A DNA stretch of 64,000 nucleotides from Alopecurus myosuroides (taxonomy: Eukaryota; Streptophyta; Magnoliopsida; Poales; Poaceae), in assembly GCA_028641055.1 (NCBI GenBank), contig CM054058.1, positions 243,584,187 to 243,648,186 on the forward strand, read 5' to 3'. The translations under genes were made by a program, and so were the position numbers. The notes beneath the pieces were generated by a model, which was not told the DNA's origin, made no database searches, and worked only from the letters and a program-made list of their open reading frames with translations. Of the stretch, positions 1 to 12,091 are shown one piece after another (within the stretch, counting starts at the first letter, position 1; every line of letters begins with the position of its first letter).

Positions 1-3000
1 TCTCCTTTATGTCGCTGTCGTCCACCTCCACCGAGCACGGGCACCTCCACCTCCTTCTACCCCTCCCGGTGAGCATGCCCTCCTTCTTTCCCTCTCCGCT
101 GTCACGATTCGCCCGCGCGCACACCGCACGCTCACAGCACGCGCCCACGGGCAACCACCACCGCAGCGCAGCTCGCCGCCGGCGTCCGCCCATCTCTGTC
201 AGGTTCAAGACTGAACCTTTGTTTAGTTTCGTCAGATAAGCGAAACTGAACCTCAACCCCCCGCGCGCGCTTCCACTGTCACCAAACGCATCCGCACCGC
301 ACTGGCTTGATCCAACGGCGCGCACGCCCGCGGCGCGGGTTCGATCCCCCCCGCGCGCAGATTAAAACCACCTTTTGCTCCTTTGCCACGCGGGCAGGCA
401 GGGCCCACCTGCCATAGGCAGTGGGTGCCACGCCAGATTCCAGCCGCGCGCCAGCTGGGCACTGGCCCACAGGCCAGTGACCCAGGGGTTGGTCTGCTGC
501 GTGAAAAAGGGTTCCCAGGGGCCTCTCTGTAATTCATTTTTCGCACCTAAGCCCCTAGAACATTTCTGTAACTATTTAATTCATAAAATAGCCCCTGCAA
601 TTTCAAATTCAAATAACTTTTGTATTTCAAATCCAAATAAAATAAATAAAATATGTTTTCTGTACCAAATTTAATTCTCTACATGTTTAAATCTTTTGTT
701 TACTGTTTTGAACATTTCAAATATTTTCAAAATTCAAATTCAAACAACTCATTACAAATTTGGTCAAAATCATAACTAATTCAAATTTAATTCAAATGTC
801 ACATATAAAATATGTTTTCCATGCAAAATTGAACCACCTTTCCAAATATAAACTTTGTTTCCTGTTTTGAATAATTAAAATTGGTTAAATAATTTAAACC
901 TTGTTTAAATCATTTAAAATTGCTAAATTCATAACTTGGTCAAATTAATTTCTTTTTGAACATATAAAATATGTTTTCAAACCAGAAAAATATAATATTT
1001 TCAAATATGAATCTTATTGAATGTTTTGAACAAATAAAATTCAAATAATTTCATACTTGAATGAAATTCATTTAAATCTTGTTTAAACTTGTTTAATTCA
1101 TAATTAATTCATTTTAAATCCTTTTTCAACAAATGAAACATGTTTTCCACCTAAAATTTTGTGTTCTTTCCAAATATGAACTATGTTATCTATTTTGAAC
1201 AATTAAAATTGGTGAAAACAACAAATTCTTGGTTAACTCCTTTAGGAAGCCAAATTTCACAACTTAATAAATAAATTTCCAAACTCGGTAAACACCTTTT
1301 CAAATTGAAGCTAATGTTGTTTTCTCATTGTTTTCCTCATCCATGCATCATGCTAATCCACTTACACATGATGATTAGTTGTAGATCATTTAATCCAACC
1401 TTAATTCATGGGCTTTCCATATGCAATCCAAATTGCATATGGGCCCATTTAATTATGTTACCATGTCAACTAGTTTACCTTTGATGCATCAATTAAATTG
1501 CCATGCATCATCCCATGATTGTGCATTATGCCATGTTATTGATTGTTTGTCTCTCTGCGTTGTTTGTTTGCTTCTTCCCGAATAGACGACGACGCTGAGA
1601 CAGACGAGGTTTACGACACTACTTCTGAGGAGTTAGCCCAGTACCAGGCTACTGAGTTTGCAGGCAAGTATTCACTCACATGAACCATTGTGTCCTTTCC
1701 ACACTGGATATCGATACTTTCCGTTGTCTATTTTGCTAGCCTTAAGATTCGTTGCTTGTGTTCCGATCCTATCACATGTTATCCTGTAACCCTGATATAG
1801 CCTCACCTCCACACCTATAACCATGTTGCTTGTTGTCTGTGTCCTACTAGCATGCTTAGGGTTGTTTATGCTCGAGTCTGCTGTCCGTTATTTCTGTTAC
1901 CATATTTATTATGTACTGGGGGCTCGATGTTAAACAACAACCTGTTAATGTTTGAGGTAATGCTAATTTGATGATAAGGCACCGGCAGGAGGCCGGGTAT
2001 GGTTTTGAGGCCTGCTAGTGTCGAACTCAGGAAAAGTTCTTGTCCTCTGGATCCATGTTGAGCGCGCTAACCGCATGTGGGAAGCGTGTATGGGCGCCCC
2101 CCGCAACTCTGATTCGATTCGCATCTCGTCCAAATCGCCACACTTAGTTCGGGCTTTCCATTTGTTGCACGCATATGCAGGTACGAACCCGAGGCCAAGG
2201 TGGAAACTTTTGTAGCCGGCATTTAGGGTGGCGTGGTCTTCCAGTGCTATGAGGGTCCCCTTTTCTTCGTGGGGGATCGATTAGCCGCGCACGCACAGCA
2301 CGTGGTTCTTTGGGCTTGATGCGAAGAAGAGTTGGTTGTGTTGAGTGCCTCGCTTGGTGGGTTTGATCCCCGTCTGGCAGGGTATTCTTACGTGTACGGC
2401 CAAATTGGTGCATCCCTGCAGGGTTAAATCTTCTCGAGAAGCCGTGTTGTCCGCGGTTATGGATGACTTGGTGATAGGGCTGGCTAACAAGGATTAGACA
2501 ACTTACACCTAATTTAATACTAATGTTGACTAGTAATAGACCTTATTGACACAATAACTTGACCCATCATTAATCCAACTGTGTGAGTTATCCTCAGATT
2601 GCTTTTTTGGATAAGGGGCGAGATCCAGGATGGGTTTGTTTGAGGTTAGTGGTAGTTGGTTCCGATACGCTATCTTATCCCTCTCTTTTAGCCGGAAGTT
2701 GTAGCGTGTTTCTGTAGTTGGTTAGAGCAGCCTGCTGCCGCACTTTTGTATCACCTATTCTTCCGTTGAACCCAAAGCATCTGTACTTGGTGTTGTTGGG
2801 TACACTTTGGTAGCTTGTGAGTCTTGCTTGCCAGTACTTGTCTGTACTGACCCCTTTGGGGCTGTGGTTTCCGCAGACTACGGTTCCGAGGATCCCCATG
2901 GTGGCTACTACGTGGAGTATGACGAGGCTGCTGACGAGTAGATAGCGGACCCGGGCAGGATCCGAGACTTCGTGGATGGGCTCCGTTTCCTTTTCGTTTC

Positions 3001-3414
3001 CGGCCTCTTAGGCCTATCTGGATCTTGTCTGTACTCAGACACTTTGGATGCTTCCGCTGTGATGTAATGATGACTTGTTGGGACATGTGTCCTCTGGATG
3101 ACTGTATTTGCTATCTTTGCTCTAGTGAGAGCTATTTGCAACTTATTTCTATTTATTTGTGTCTTAGAGATTTGTTGTGATATCACTTGTTCAAATGCCG
3201 TTGACGTATCATGTGTGTATGTTATGAAGTACGTCAATGGAAGTAGTCGGATTTCTATGGGATGGTTTGCGCAGACGATGAATGGTAGAGGATGGTTGTC
3301 ACACGTTTACGTGTTGGCCTACTCATATTGAGATGCGGGTGCCGGTATGCCCCGTAAGCCATTTATCTACTGTTTAGCGGACTGTGAGTATCCTCTAGAA
3401 GTCCGGGTGCGACA
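1..3414. mobile_element. Element A: right end of an LTR retrotransposon, cut by window start
   Basis: No coding domain is visible. The stretch runs from a GC-rich part (about 1-540) into an AT-rich part (about 540-1330) and then mixed sequence, ending in CGGGTGCGACA. The terminal CA at 3414 meets the gag of element B in mid-codon, so this is the right end of an insertion into B. The style (long, ORF-poor, ending in CA) fits a Ty3/gypsy LTR with or without some internal sequence. The LTR start cannot be placed because no second copy is in the window. The expected 5-bp target duplication would be TTGAG, but its partner is outside. Family unknown. Confidence 0.55.
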
Positions 3415-3762
3415 TTGAGGTTGTCCACCCTCCTCCATGTTGTGGCGATCATGGCGATCATGGCGACGAGGTTGGTGAAGATCTTGATTGTGGTGGCTTG
3501 AGCTACGAGACCTTGAGGACGATGATGAATGAGGGCGATTGGCAAGATTAGCCAAGTTGATGTTGATGCGCGTCATTTGATCATTCAATCGAGCCTCTTG
3601 CTCTTGGAGTCGACGCTCATAGCGTTGCAACCCGTCCTTGACGAGTTCACGGAGTTGAAAGTGGTCATTGTGGGTGACGAAGTTGGCGTAAGCATTGTCG
3701 TTGTATAATGGATTGCCTTCGTCTTCCGAGCTCGGACTTGTGAATACTCCTTCCCTAGCCAT
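3415..3762 (-). pseudogene. N-terminal gag fragment of element B
   Basis: An open frame starts with MAREGVFTS at 3762 and runs until element A breaks it at 3414. The fragment of about 116 residues is acidic at first. A helical, Glu/Gln/Arg-rich stretch follows (LRELVKDGLQRYERRLQEQE), then a Ser/His/Arg-rich segment. This is the usual look of the N-terminus of plant gypsy gag proteins ahead of the retrotrans_gag core, which is missing here. The upstream leader (3763-4958) has no coding signal. Function is inferred from position between an LTR/primer site and the break, not from a domain match. Confidence 0.5.
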
Positions 3763-4958
3763 CTCAAAAACACACACATGGGTGATATTGAAGAAATGGA
3801 CGCCTCACTTACCCAACGTTACCTTTCTTGGTCGTATTGAGGCTAGTGGACGAGCCTAGGTGTAGGGCGGTATGTCAAGAGCGAATCCAAAAAGATCGAA
3901 AGAAACCGCAAACGACAACACACACACACTTTATATGGAAGGCAAATAGGTTAGGAAAGTGGCGAGGAAAAATCGACAAAACCGAAGAGAAGTTTGTTGT
4001 CAATCGTGGAAAAGATTCAAAGAAAAGTTAGCACAAAAACCAAACCTATAGGATGGAAATATGGTGGAACACACACACGCAAGGGAAAAATGGGGTTAGT
4101 GCGACCAATGGACGAGCGAAGAACGAAATGGACCTAACGTAGACTAATGCTCAATGCCACACTAACTCAAGGAGGACGCTAGCTCAAACCGCAAATTTGA
4201 AAAGGCAACAAGATTCGCACCGTGGCAATCGGTCACTCTTTCTCTTTTACGACGCAATGCTACACGTTCCTACAATGGAAAGCAATTGACACCGATCCTT
4301 TTGCTTCTTTTTCTATTTTATCTTTTTCTCTTTTTTTTATTTTCTCTTTTTGATGGATTCCAAAGTGCCAATGCCTACTCGTAGCTAATCTCTCACAAGC
4401 GCTAACCTCTCACTCTCGATGCCACAAATGTAATGCCAAGCGGTGTAAAAAGAACTAGTCCGAATAGGTAAGTAACACAATGGGGTGGGGTGGTTCAAGC
4501 GGAAACAAGTTATACCTCTCTTATTGATGATCACGGACTTGCGGCCGTGGGGGAGTCGATGTCGTGGCGATCCGTTGATGTGGAAGCGTAGGTGATGTCG
4601 TGGGCATCGCGTAGCACTTTGTTGCACTCAATTCGGATAAAAAACGACAAAGAAAAACAAGTTTCAAAATCTGTCGGGAAATCGAAGAGCTGAGATTTTC
4701 TGAGATTTTGGCTCAAATTCAAAATTCCTTCAAAATCAAGAAAAATTTTGGGCAAATTTGGGAAAAGTGGCTGAATGGAAAGGTGGGGAATGGTATTTGG
4801 CAACAAATCTGTGAAGCAAAACCACGAAAAACTCAACGAATCAACAGATCGGTCGAAATCCCTTTGTGTCTATTTTTGTGAAATTTTCGAATTTATGGTG
4901 GATAGAAGAAAAATTGGTGGTAGGGGAGGGGATGGGGTGTCGGATTCGTGTCAATCTA

Positions 4959-4971
4959 GCTCTGGATACCA
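4959..4971 (-). other. Primer-binding site of element B (initiator-Met-tRNA type)
   Basis: On the minus strand the site reads TGGTATCCAGAGC, two bases inside the LTR end. The usual plant site complementary to initiator Met-tRNA is TGGTATCAGAGC, so this copy carries one extra C. It fixes the element's orientation and the inner edge of the LTR. Confidence 0.6.
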
Positions 4972-4973
4972 GA

Positions 4974-6124
4974 TGATATGGAGTTGGACTCCTAGATTGG
5001 CCCGATCTTCACGAATCGACAAAGAACGAACAAAGAACACGAAGAACGGTAAGAACACGAGATGGGGAATCGAGGGGGAACGTGGGGGAAACGCGGGGCA
5101 AAACACAAATCGGGATAAATCGCAAGAACCGAAAGATCCAACCTCCCGTCAACTAATCCCCGAGGGCCGCCTACGGAACAATCGATCCAACTGAACTCAC
5201 CTTGATACAAACCGTCTCACACCCATAGCCGGTACCACTACGCTAATAGAACCTCAAGATAACGAGAGGAAGATTGGACAACTCTTGACTGAAACCCGAT
5301 AGGGAGAGGACAAGTAGTTGGGATGTGCCTTGATACGATCCTCGACGAAGTCGGAGGAGTAGCCTTGATACGTTCCTCGGTATACACCGGAGGAGTAGTT
5401 CCTCAAAGAGGGATACAAGAGAGCTGAGCTCCAAATGTTCTAAATTCAACTCTAAAAACCTAGATCTAGCTCAGGGTCGTCCTTATATAGCCGGGGGTCG
5501 AAACAGGTGAAAACGGGGTCGAAAAGGCGTCATTTGCGTGCATTTCGGGTCCACGCCGGCCTGGGGGCCGGCCTGGCCGGCCATGGGGCCGGGGTGGAGG
5601 CAGCAGGGCTCTCTAGGCCCACGCCGGCCTGGGGCTGGCCTGGAGCCCGGCCTGGGGCCAGGGTGGGGCGCAGAGGCCGGCCTGGAGGGGTGGACGGCCT
5701 GGGGCCGGGGTGGGAAGGAGGCAGGCCGGCCTGGAGGCCGACCCCTTCTGTTGGGGGCCCGGCCTGGGGGGAGGAGGCCGGCCCCCTCTGTGGGGTGCCC
5801 AGCCTGGAGGTGGGGGAGGCCGGCCTGGCCGGCTCCCGAGGCCGGGGGGGCTCCTTTCCCCCTATCTTCTCCGCCGGGACTCCGGTTGCGATGCCGTTTC
5901 TTCCGCCCTCCTTCGTATCTTCTTGCGCATCGTTTTGGGTGCTTTCCGGGGCCTCCGTGGTGGGTTTGAACCTAAGCACGCAAAATGTGGAACCATGAGG
6001 TAGCGCACCATCCTCCACGTGACCGAAAGTATAGAACAAGAGGAGCGAGTTCACCTTATCCTGGATGGCCTTTGCGCGTGATCTTGTCATCGGTGCACTT
6101 GGTGGAGTTGGGTGGGCTACATCA
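4974..6124 (-). repeat. 5' LTR of element B with GC-rich internal repeats
   Basis: A 1151-bp LTR with short inverted ends (TGAT at 4974, ATCA at 6124). A TATA box (CTATATAAGG on the minus strand, about 5481-5490) marks the promoter. The U3 part upstream of it (about 5545-5860) is very GC-rich, with many degenerate copies of a GGCCGGCCTGG-like unit. Those copies create long spurious open frames on both strands. No second LTR copy is in the window, so the outer boundary rests on the junction with element C. Confidence 0.6.
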
Positions 6125-6352
6125 TTGCACCTACGTGAGTACCGTCCTTTCTATCTCCACCTTCTTTCAAGTAGATTGTTTTGTTTGTTGTCTTGTTTTT
6201 GTTCTTGTTTTTGTTTTGTCTTGCATATTTTATTTTAGTTTGCATTTTAGTTTTGCATTTAGTTATCTAGATTATTTTAGTATTTCGAATTTGCTTAGTT
6301 ACTTTACTTTTGTTTTGCATAAAAAATTAAAAACTACATAAAAACTTGGGAA

Positions 6353-7699
6353 ATGGAGCAGAGAACTTATTGGCCATTCAGTGTTACGAATTTCCCTCAA
6401 GAGCTAAATATTCCCGTTGAAAAATTAGAGGTAGATCCTAGTGTTATTAAAATGATTTATGAATCTCGTTTCTATGGAAAGACTAAAGAAGACCCTTTGT
6501 TCCGTCTTAAGAAATTTGATGAAAGATGTAAAACTTTGAACTTGAATCATGCAAACATCAACACTACTAAAGTTAAACTCTTTCCCTACTCACTAGGAGG
6601 CAAAGCATTAGATTGGATATTAAGATGGCCTCCTAGCAATTTTACTACTTGGTTCAACTTAAGGGCTGCATTTATTGAAAGGTTTTGTCATGCTAAAAAG
6701 AATTACAATGTTAAACAATTGCTCATTACCTTTAAACAAGAAAAAGATGAATCAATGATACAAGCATGGGAGAGATTTAGAAGTAGAGCATATGGAATAG
6801 GGTATGGTTTTAGAGATTGGATACTTATGCATATGTTTTATAAGGGAATTTATGAAACTTCTAGAGCCTTTTTAGATAATGAATGTGGGGGATCTTTTAC
6901 TAGTACTAATGCTGCAAATACCCATGTTTTGCTTGAAAGTTTGCTCTTAGAGGTTAAAATTAAAGAGAGCTTAAAAAAGGCTGAAGTACCCGAGGATATT
7001 TTTGATGATCGCTATGAGATTTTTAATATGCATAATAGAAAAGGAAAAGTAGAGGAAATTATGATGCTTACTGAAATTAAGGATCCATTGCTTGATTTAG
7101 AAAAAAGTAGCTTGCAAGAACTTATTGCTACTCTACAAAAATTTGCTAGTGATCCCACTATAAATGTTAATCAACCTGGCTTTGGATCTTATATTGCTAA
7201 TCATGTCTTGCAAGAAAAGATTGCTAGGTACAAGAATGAGGCCATGATACCTCCTAAGCTTGGGGATGCATGGATCCCCAAGGGGCTAGTTTCAATTGGA
7301 AAAGAAATTCACCATACTATGTTAGATCTAGGTTCTAGTGTATCGGTACTCTCTAAAGAATTATATGAATTGCTAGAACTAGAAAATTTAGAAAAGTGCT
7401 CAAGTGAATTTGTCCTTGCTGATAACTCTACTAAACATGCTATAGGACAAGTAAAATATGTTATGACTGAATTGCACATGACTTTCGTACCCGTTGATTT
7501 CATTATTATGGATATGGGGGATAAATCCCCTAGTCCTATTATTTTGGGTAGACCTTTTCTTCGTACTACAGGTGCAATCATAGACTCCAAGGAAGGGAAT
7601 GTCAAGTTTAAGTTCCCTCACAAGAAAAGCATGGAGAACTTCCCAAGGAAGAGGGGCACGCTGAAGAACAAGCTCCCTCATGAGCTTTATCCCTCTTAA
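6353..7699 (+). CDS. gag-protease polyprotein of element C
   Basis: An intact 448-residue ORF. The N-terminal two thirds is a retrotrans_gag-type capsid region: a GGKALDWILRWPPSNF segment, then W/F-rich helices with AWERFRSRAYGIG. The C-terminal third is an aspartic protease with the active-site motif LDLGSSVSVLS (codons around 7320) and the downstream IILGRPFLRTTGA flap/substrate motif. It ends at PHELYPS with no polymerase. The protease part is nearly identical to that of element D, but the capsid part is a different sequence (see findings). The start ATG follows the conserved AT-rich leader. An intact frame suggests recent activity or recent exchange. Confidence 0.85.
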   Translation: MEQRTYWPFSVTNFPQELNIPVEKLEVDPSVIKMIYESRFYGKTKEDPLFRLKKFDERCKTLNLNHANINTTKVKLFPYSLGGKALDWILRWPPSNFTTWFNLRAAFIERFCHAKKNYNVKQLLITFKQEKDESMIQAWERFRSRAYGIGYGFRDWILMHMFYKGIYETSRAFLDNECGGSFTSTNAANTHVLLESLLLEVKIKESLKKAEVPEDIFDDRYEIFNMHNRKGKVEEIMMLTEIKDPLLDLEKSSLQELIATLQKFASDPTINVNQPGFGSYIANHVLQEKIARYKNEAMIPPKLGDAWIPKGLVSIGKEIHHTMLDLGSSVSVLSKELYELLELENLEKCSSEFVLADNSTKHAIGQVKYVMTELHMTFVPVDFIIMDMGDKSPSPIILGRPFLRTTGAIIDSKEGNVKFKFPHKKSMENFPRKRGTLKNKLPHELYPS

Positions 7700-10047
7700 T
7701 TATCAAGTAAGTAAAGCCTAGCTATATGGCTATAAAGAAAGCGCTTTACGGGAGGCAACCCGGTTGTTTTTGTTTGGATTTTCCTAGTGTACTCTTTCTG
7801 TCTCAAGAGATTAGTTTTTTTGTTTTAATTCTGGAGTTTTCAATAAAGATTCAAGTCAAACCCATTTGGACTTATAAGTTGCTATCCTAGTGCATGAAAT
7901 TTCTGTTTCAGCACGAGTCTGATCACCGTATGATTTTACGTTTTTTATTGGTATGTCGGATTGAGCTAAGTTTTTAGTATGTTCTGCAACCTTTTTTCCT
8001 CTGTAAGAACAAAAATTGGCTTAATTTTTTGACGAGTCTAGCTTAGGGAAAAACGTTCGTTTTGCTGCTGTTGCTTTTCTGGACAGATTCTGCCTTCTTT
8101 TGTTTTATGCACTCTTTGGGCTTGGGAATCGAATTTCCATGATTCTTTAAATCAAGAGAGTGAACATACAACATAATTAACCTTATTGTCTATCTACTGG
8201 AGCATTTGATTTGGAATTTTGCACAGCAAGCATGTGATTTGTTTGTCCTTGCTAATCTCACCCCACAGAAAAAGAATGGGAGAAACATGTTTTGTGAAGT
8301 TTTTTCACAGGGAATAGAGGAGCTGCGCCTCAAGACATCCAAGAATGGTGAAAGCCATAAGCTTGGGGATGTGATGAACACCCCACTGGAGCTACACTCT
8401 TTTGGTTAGCACACGTCTACTTTCTGTTTTTCTAAGCAAAGCATTTATCGTAGAGACTTGAAGCGTCTAGTTTTTGTTTTTATTTTTGTTTTGATAAGAC
8501 CACCACCATCATTTTATATGAGATTGAGCTACTGGAGTTGGGGTTGGAATGTATTGTATGCTAGTATTATGACTTGGAATAGGGATGCCATGGTTGATTT
8601 GAAGAGCTACATATGTTTGCATGATTTATAGGCTTTTTATGTGTAGTAATTTGCAATAATGTTGTCTTGAGCTATCTCTTATTCATGTCCCTGGTTTATT
8701 TAGTTTGTAATGAAATGAGTAGTTCTATGGACATATGCATGCATAGTAGCTGGTCAACTATCTCCCTCTTGCTAGCAAAAAATTTAAAAATTCCAACAAG
8801 TAAAAACTTGTTTCCAACACTCCTTAGCCAAGTATTTCCAGTGAGTCCACCATATCTTCCCATTAGCTTCATTGCTATTCCGAGTATGTTCACCATGTTA
8901 TTGTGTTATTTATGTTCTAAATTAAGATATTCACTTTATTAATTGTCATGGGTTGAACTTGGGATAGGATCTCACGAACTTTTGAAGGCACACTTTACTT
9001 TTTATGCATCTAATAAACATGACCCAATAATGGGAGCCACAAGTTTTGAGTTTCACAAGTGTGTGGTTGGGAGCTAGCTATAAACGTGTATCACCGGAAA
9101 GCTTTCAACATTGCACAAAAAAATTACATTTGGTTGATATCATGTACTTTTGTTTTTGGACTCCTGCCATGCTGAAATGAAATAGAGGAATAGTAAGTTT
9201 TGATGAGTAAGTATCTATATGACTAGAGAAATGCATTGGGACGCTAACCCAAGCCATGCTTTATCATGGTGGAAATTTACTTACAGCTTGAGTGACTCTA
9301 CAACACATCCTATAATAAAATAAGAAGCTATACATAATAGTGAATGAAAATAAAAAGGATGATGAGTCTACTCCGTTTGTTCATCTTGTCATTGTAATAT
9401 GGGCTTGTTTCCATGTCATGGAGTAAGAGGTACCTCTTTGCGGTTCTCTATGATGTCCTTAATACTTATTATGATTGTACAAAGCTTATTAGGAATCTTA
9501 AGTTGAGTAATCATGGAGTAGGTTTTCACACTCACGGGGCATGAGGCTTTCAACCACCTTGTCATTCTCATTACTTCAATACTCACAATTTTAAGATGCT
9601 AGTGATAAAGGGGCAATGAGAGTCCTAGATCAATGGATACCATTTTTCAGTTAGTAATTTTAGTTGAATAATTTAGAGGCTAAATAAGACTTGATCATGT
9701 TTTACCTCTACTCAATTTTCTCCAAAGTGTTCACCATATTTTCTATTCTCCATTATGCTATTCTTTGACCAATATAGGATTTTATTTTTCATTTTATGTA
9801 TGCATTTGGTCCATAGTGCTTTTATTTCGTTATACACTTTGTGAACTTTCATGAAGCATCTTTGCTTGCATATTTGATATTTCTTACAACATGAATTGTA
9901 TATTGCTACTCATTTCTAGTATTAATCATTTTATTATATGTAGCATGAATAATCCTCCTTGATATCCCATGATTGTTTTAATATGCAAAACCCATCTTAG
10001 TTTTATCACCTTCATACTCGAGGACGAGCATGGGTTAAGCTTGGGGA
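7700..10047 (+). other. Non-coding 3' internal region of element C, with polypurine tract
   Basis: The stretch is about 2.3 kb without a believable gene on either strand; short ORFs lack domains. It starts with a segment shared with element D (AAGCCTAGCTATATGG) and ends in TTAAGCTTGGGGA at 10035-10047, a polypurine tract directly against the LTR. Such long non-coding stretches are usual in non-autonomous gypsy derivatives. Confidence 0.7.
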
Positions 10048-11752
10048 TGTTGATTCATGTAAAATGCATAGATGAATTTTGCATATTTTCACATGGTTTT
10101 CTATTACATATTGCATCATATAAGGGTATAATTCAATGTTTTATAGTATTTTGGGGTTAAATTACAAAATCCCCCAACTTTTATGGAATTAACCCTGCCT
10201 GTCAGAAACCCCGTTTTCTATATTTTTGACGTTTCAGGGGGCAAACTTCCTCGAAATCACCTGAAAATCTGCGAGGGTCATTTTCTTGGAAGGATAAGAC
10301 TTGCGGGCGAAGGATCCACGAGAATTGGGCAAGGAGGCCCAAAAGAGGACCCTCCACGCGGCCAGATTCCTTGGCCGCGTGAGAGGCCCCCTTTTGGCCC
10401 CTGTGGCCCCAATTCCTTCCATCTTCGACTTACCGACTCCGTCTTGACCTAAAACCGACTATAAAAAGGGCCCCCCGTACCCTTACGGAGAAGAGCGCCG
10501 TCGAAACACCGAAACAGAGACCAGAAGTTCCAGATTGGAGGGGAAAACTCCGGCGGGGCGCCACCGGTGTGATCTCCTACCCCTCCAACGTCATCTCCAT
10601 CGACATCTCCATGAAGAGGAGTAGTCCACCCTAGGGCTATGGATTTGTGGAAGTAGCACTTGTATCTCTCTCTCTATGTGCTTCACTAATTAGATCCGTA
10701 TGAGCTGCCTCACATGATTACGGGCACCGTTGTAATTCCTATGTGGTGGATCTTTTCTATGAGTTATTGAATCTGAGATTGCAATTGTTTCTCTTGAGTT
10801 ATTTGAGTAGATGTATCTTATGTACCCCGTTCTTATTTGCTAGCTTTGATCAATCTAGTTCTTGAGAGCATGTGTGGGGTGATGGGTGCATTAGTTGGAG
10901 TAACGGGGGGTGGCTAGTGCTGTGAAAGTGACATAAGTTCAGCGATCCACTTAGGTTTTGTTAAACCTTTCTTAGTTACCTCACTAGGGATAAAAAGGAG
11001 TACCTTGTTACCGGGGATTTGAAGTGACACTAATCAATCTCCATGACTAGATCTAGCAAGTTCTTACTTCAACTTTATGTCACATTGCTTAAAGCTATAC
11101 TCTGGTTTTTTCCTTAATTATCGAGGTGTTATGATTTATTTCGCATCTTGGTGGAGTATAAGAGGGATCAATATGACCGTAGAGATCTCTATGCTAGGAC
11201 GTGATGCCCATATGAAAGTACTCAATGTTAAACATGTTATTGTAATCTCACATGTAATTCTTTATGTCCACCGTCTACCACTTTATTTGAGAGAATGCAA
11301 GTGTGAAACCATGAACCCCGATCCTATTTTAAATATAGGAAAACACTCTAGTTACTTTGCTGCAATTTACTTTACTTGCACTTTACTTTATTTGCATCTC
11401 CAATTCGAATTTACATTATCTCCGTCACCACTTGCATCACGAAAATACAAAAACAATCCATTGCATATTTATTTTCTCATTTGCATTTAGTAGTAGATTT
11501 AATTATTGCACATTTACTTTCAGTTTTGCATTGAAATTTAGAAGTCTCACACCTTGTGCTTGACAACCACTTGGTGAGGTTGAGGGCACAAAATTCTCTA
11601 CTTGTTTGCAGGATCCTGGAGGAAGCTTGGAAGACAACTGCTGAAATACTGGCTCCCCAAGAGTTCGATATAAACCCTCGAGTCACCCTCGTGGGGAAGA
11701 AGGCTTGCCACTAACTACACACTCTGCACTTGGAGTCTCAACCTAGCCATCA
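10048..11752 (+). repeat. 3' LTR of element C
   Basis: A 1705-bp LTR from TGTTGATTCATG to CCTAGCCATCA. A near-identical inverted copy is the LTR of element D (30982-32692), and the boundaries were set by comparing the two plus the polypurine tract. The TATA box TATAAAAA lies at 10460-10467, about 410 bp into the LTR; the GC-rich sequence after it is the likely transcript start region. Confidence 0.85.
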
Positions 11753-12091
11753 GGTATCCCTCCCCTCCACCTAGAAAAAGGAACCCAAGCTTTTGAGAGA
11801 AATAGACATCAATTTGGCCTTGTGCCTCTATGTCTTTCTAGTTGAATTAGATGGTCTAATTAGAGCTTCTAATTAGATCCCTCTAATTGAATTAGACCTT
11901 CTTCTAATTGTATTTTGAGGCGTCCTCCCCAATTAGATCTATCTCTAAACTCTCTCTCTCTCTCTCTCCCATGTGTTTGAATCTCTCCACCTCAATGTAC
12001 AACTGCGGTTCCTAGTTCTCGCCTATGATGTGTTGGACGACTTTGAAAGACGTACGTGTGCGAAATCTTAGGGGGTAACACGTGAGACCCT
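11753..12091. repeat. Left part of repeat copy 1, ending in target duplication ACCCT
   Basis: From about 11808 this resembles 14355-14600 (shared order: AATT-rich block, CCATTAGATCTA-like block, CTCTCT tract, GGGGTAACACxTGAGA). It continues at 13768 after a retroelement insertion. ACCCT at 12087-12091 is the left copy of the target duplication. The repeat unit is not recognised. It looks like an LTR or first-exon region of an old element, with no coding signal. Confidence 0.5.

Larger units (their letters stand above)
3415..6124 (-). mobile_element. Element B: gypsy-like LTR element, 5' half only
   Basis: Read on the minus strand it has a 5' LTR (6124 to 4974), a near-canonical primer-binding site, a long non-coding leader (about 4958-3763) and the start of gag, which element A interrupts at 3414. 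The rest of B should lie left of the window. B itself sits in the leader of element C. C's leader, judged from the sister element D, resumes with TTGCACCTACG directly after B's terminal ATCA. B's LTR ends are TGAT...ATCA. Orientation is set by gag, primer site and TATA box, which all agree. Confidence 0.7.
6125..11752 (+). mobile_element. Element C: gag-protease LTR retrotransposon (5' LTR outside window)
   Basis: The order is: end of leader (6125-6352), gag-protease ORF (6353-7699), about 2.35 kb of non-coding sequence (7700-10047), polypurine tract (10035-10047) and 3' LTR (10048-11752). No reverse transcriptase, RNase H or integrase is visible, so it would need enzymes in trans. Its sister D lies inverted at 28585-32692 with matching leader, protease and LTR. 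C's missing 5' LTR is explained by the B/A nest inserted in its leader. No target duplication can be checked. Confidence 0.8.

Noticed and set aside
300..360. tRNA-like B box (GGGTTCGATCC) in element A
   Set aside because: No A box at the right distance and no cloverleaf; a chance match in GC-rich LTR sequence.
5507..6090. Long ORFs on both strands in the LTR of element B
   Set aside because: All are translations of GC-rich repeats (Gly/Pro/Arg-rich), overlapping on both strands, with no domain.
8190..9000. Short ORFs in the 3' non-coding region of element C
   Set aside because: None has a domain and there is no env-like signal peptide or transmembrane pattern.
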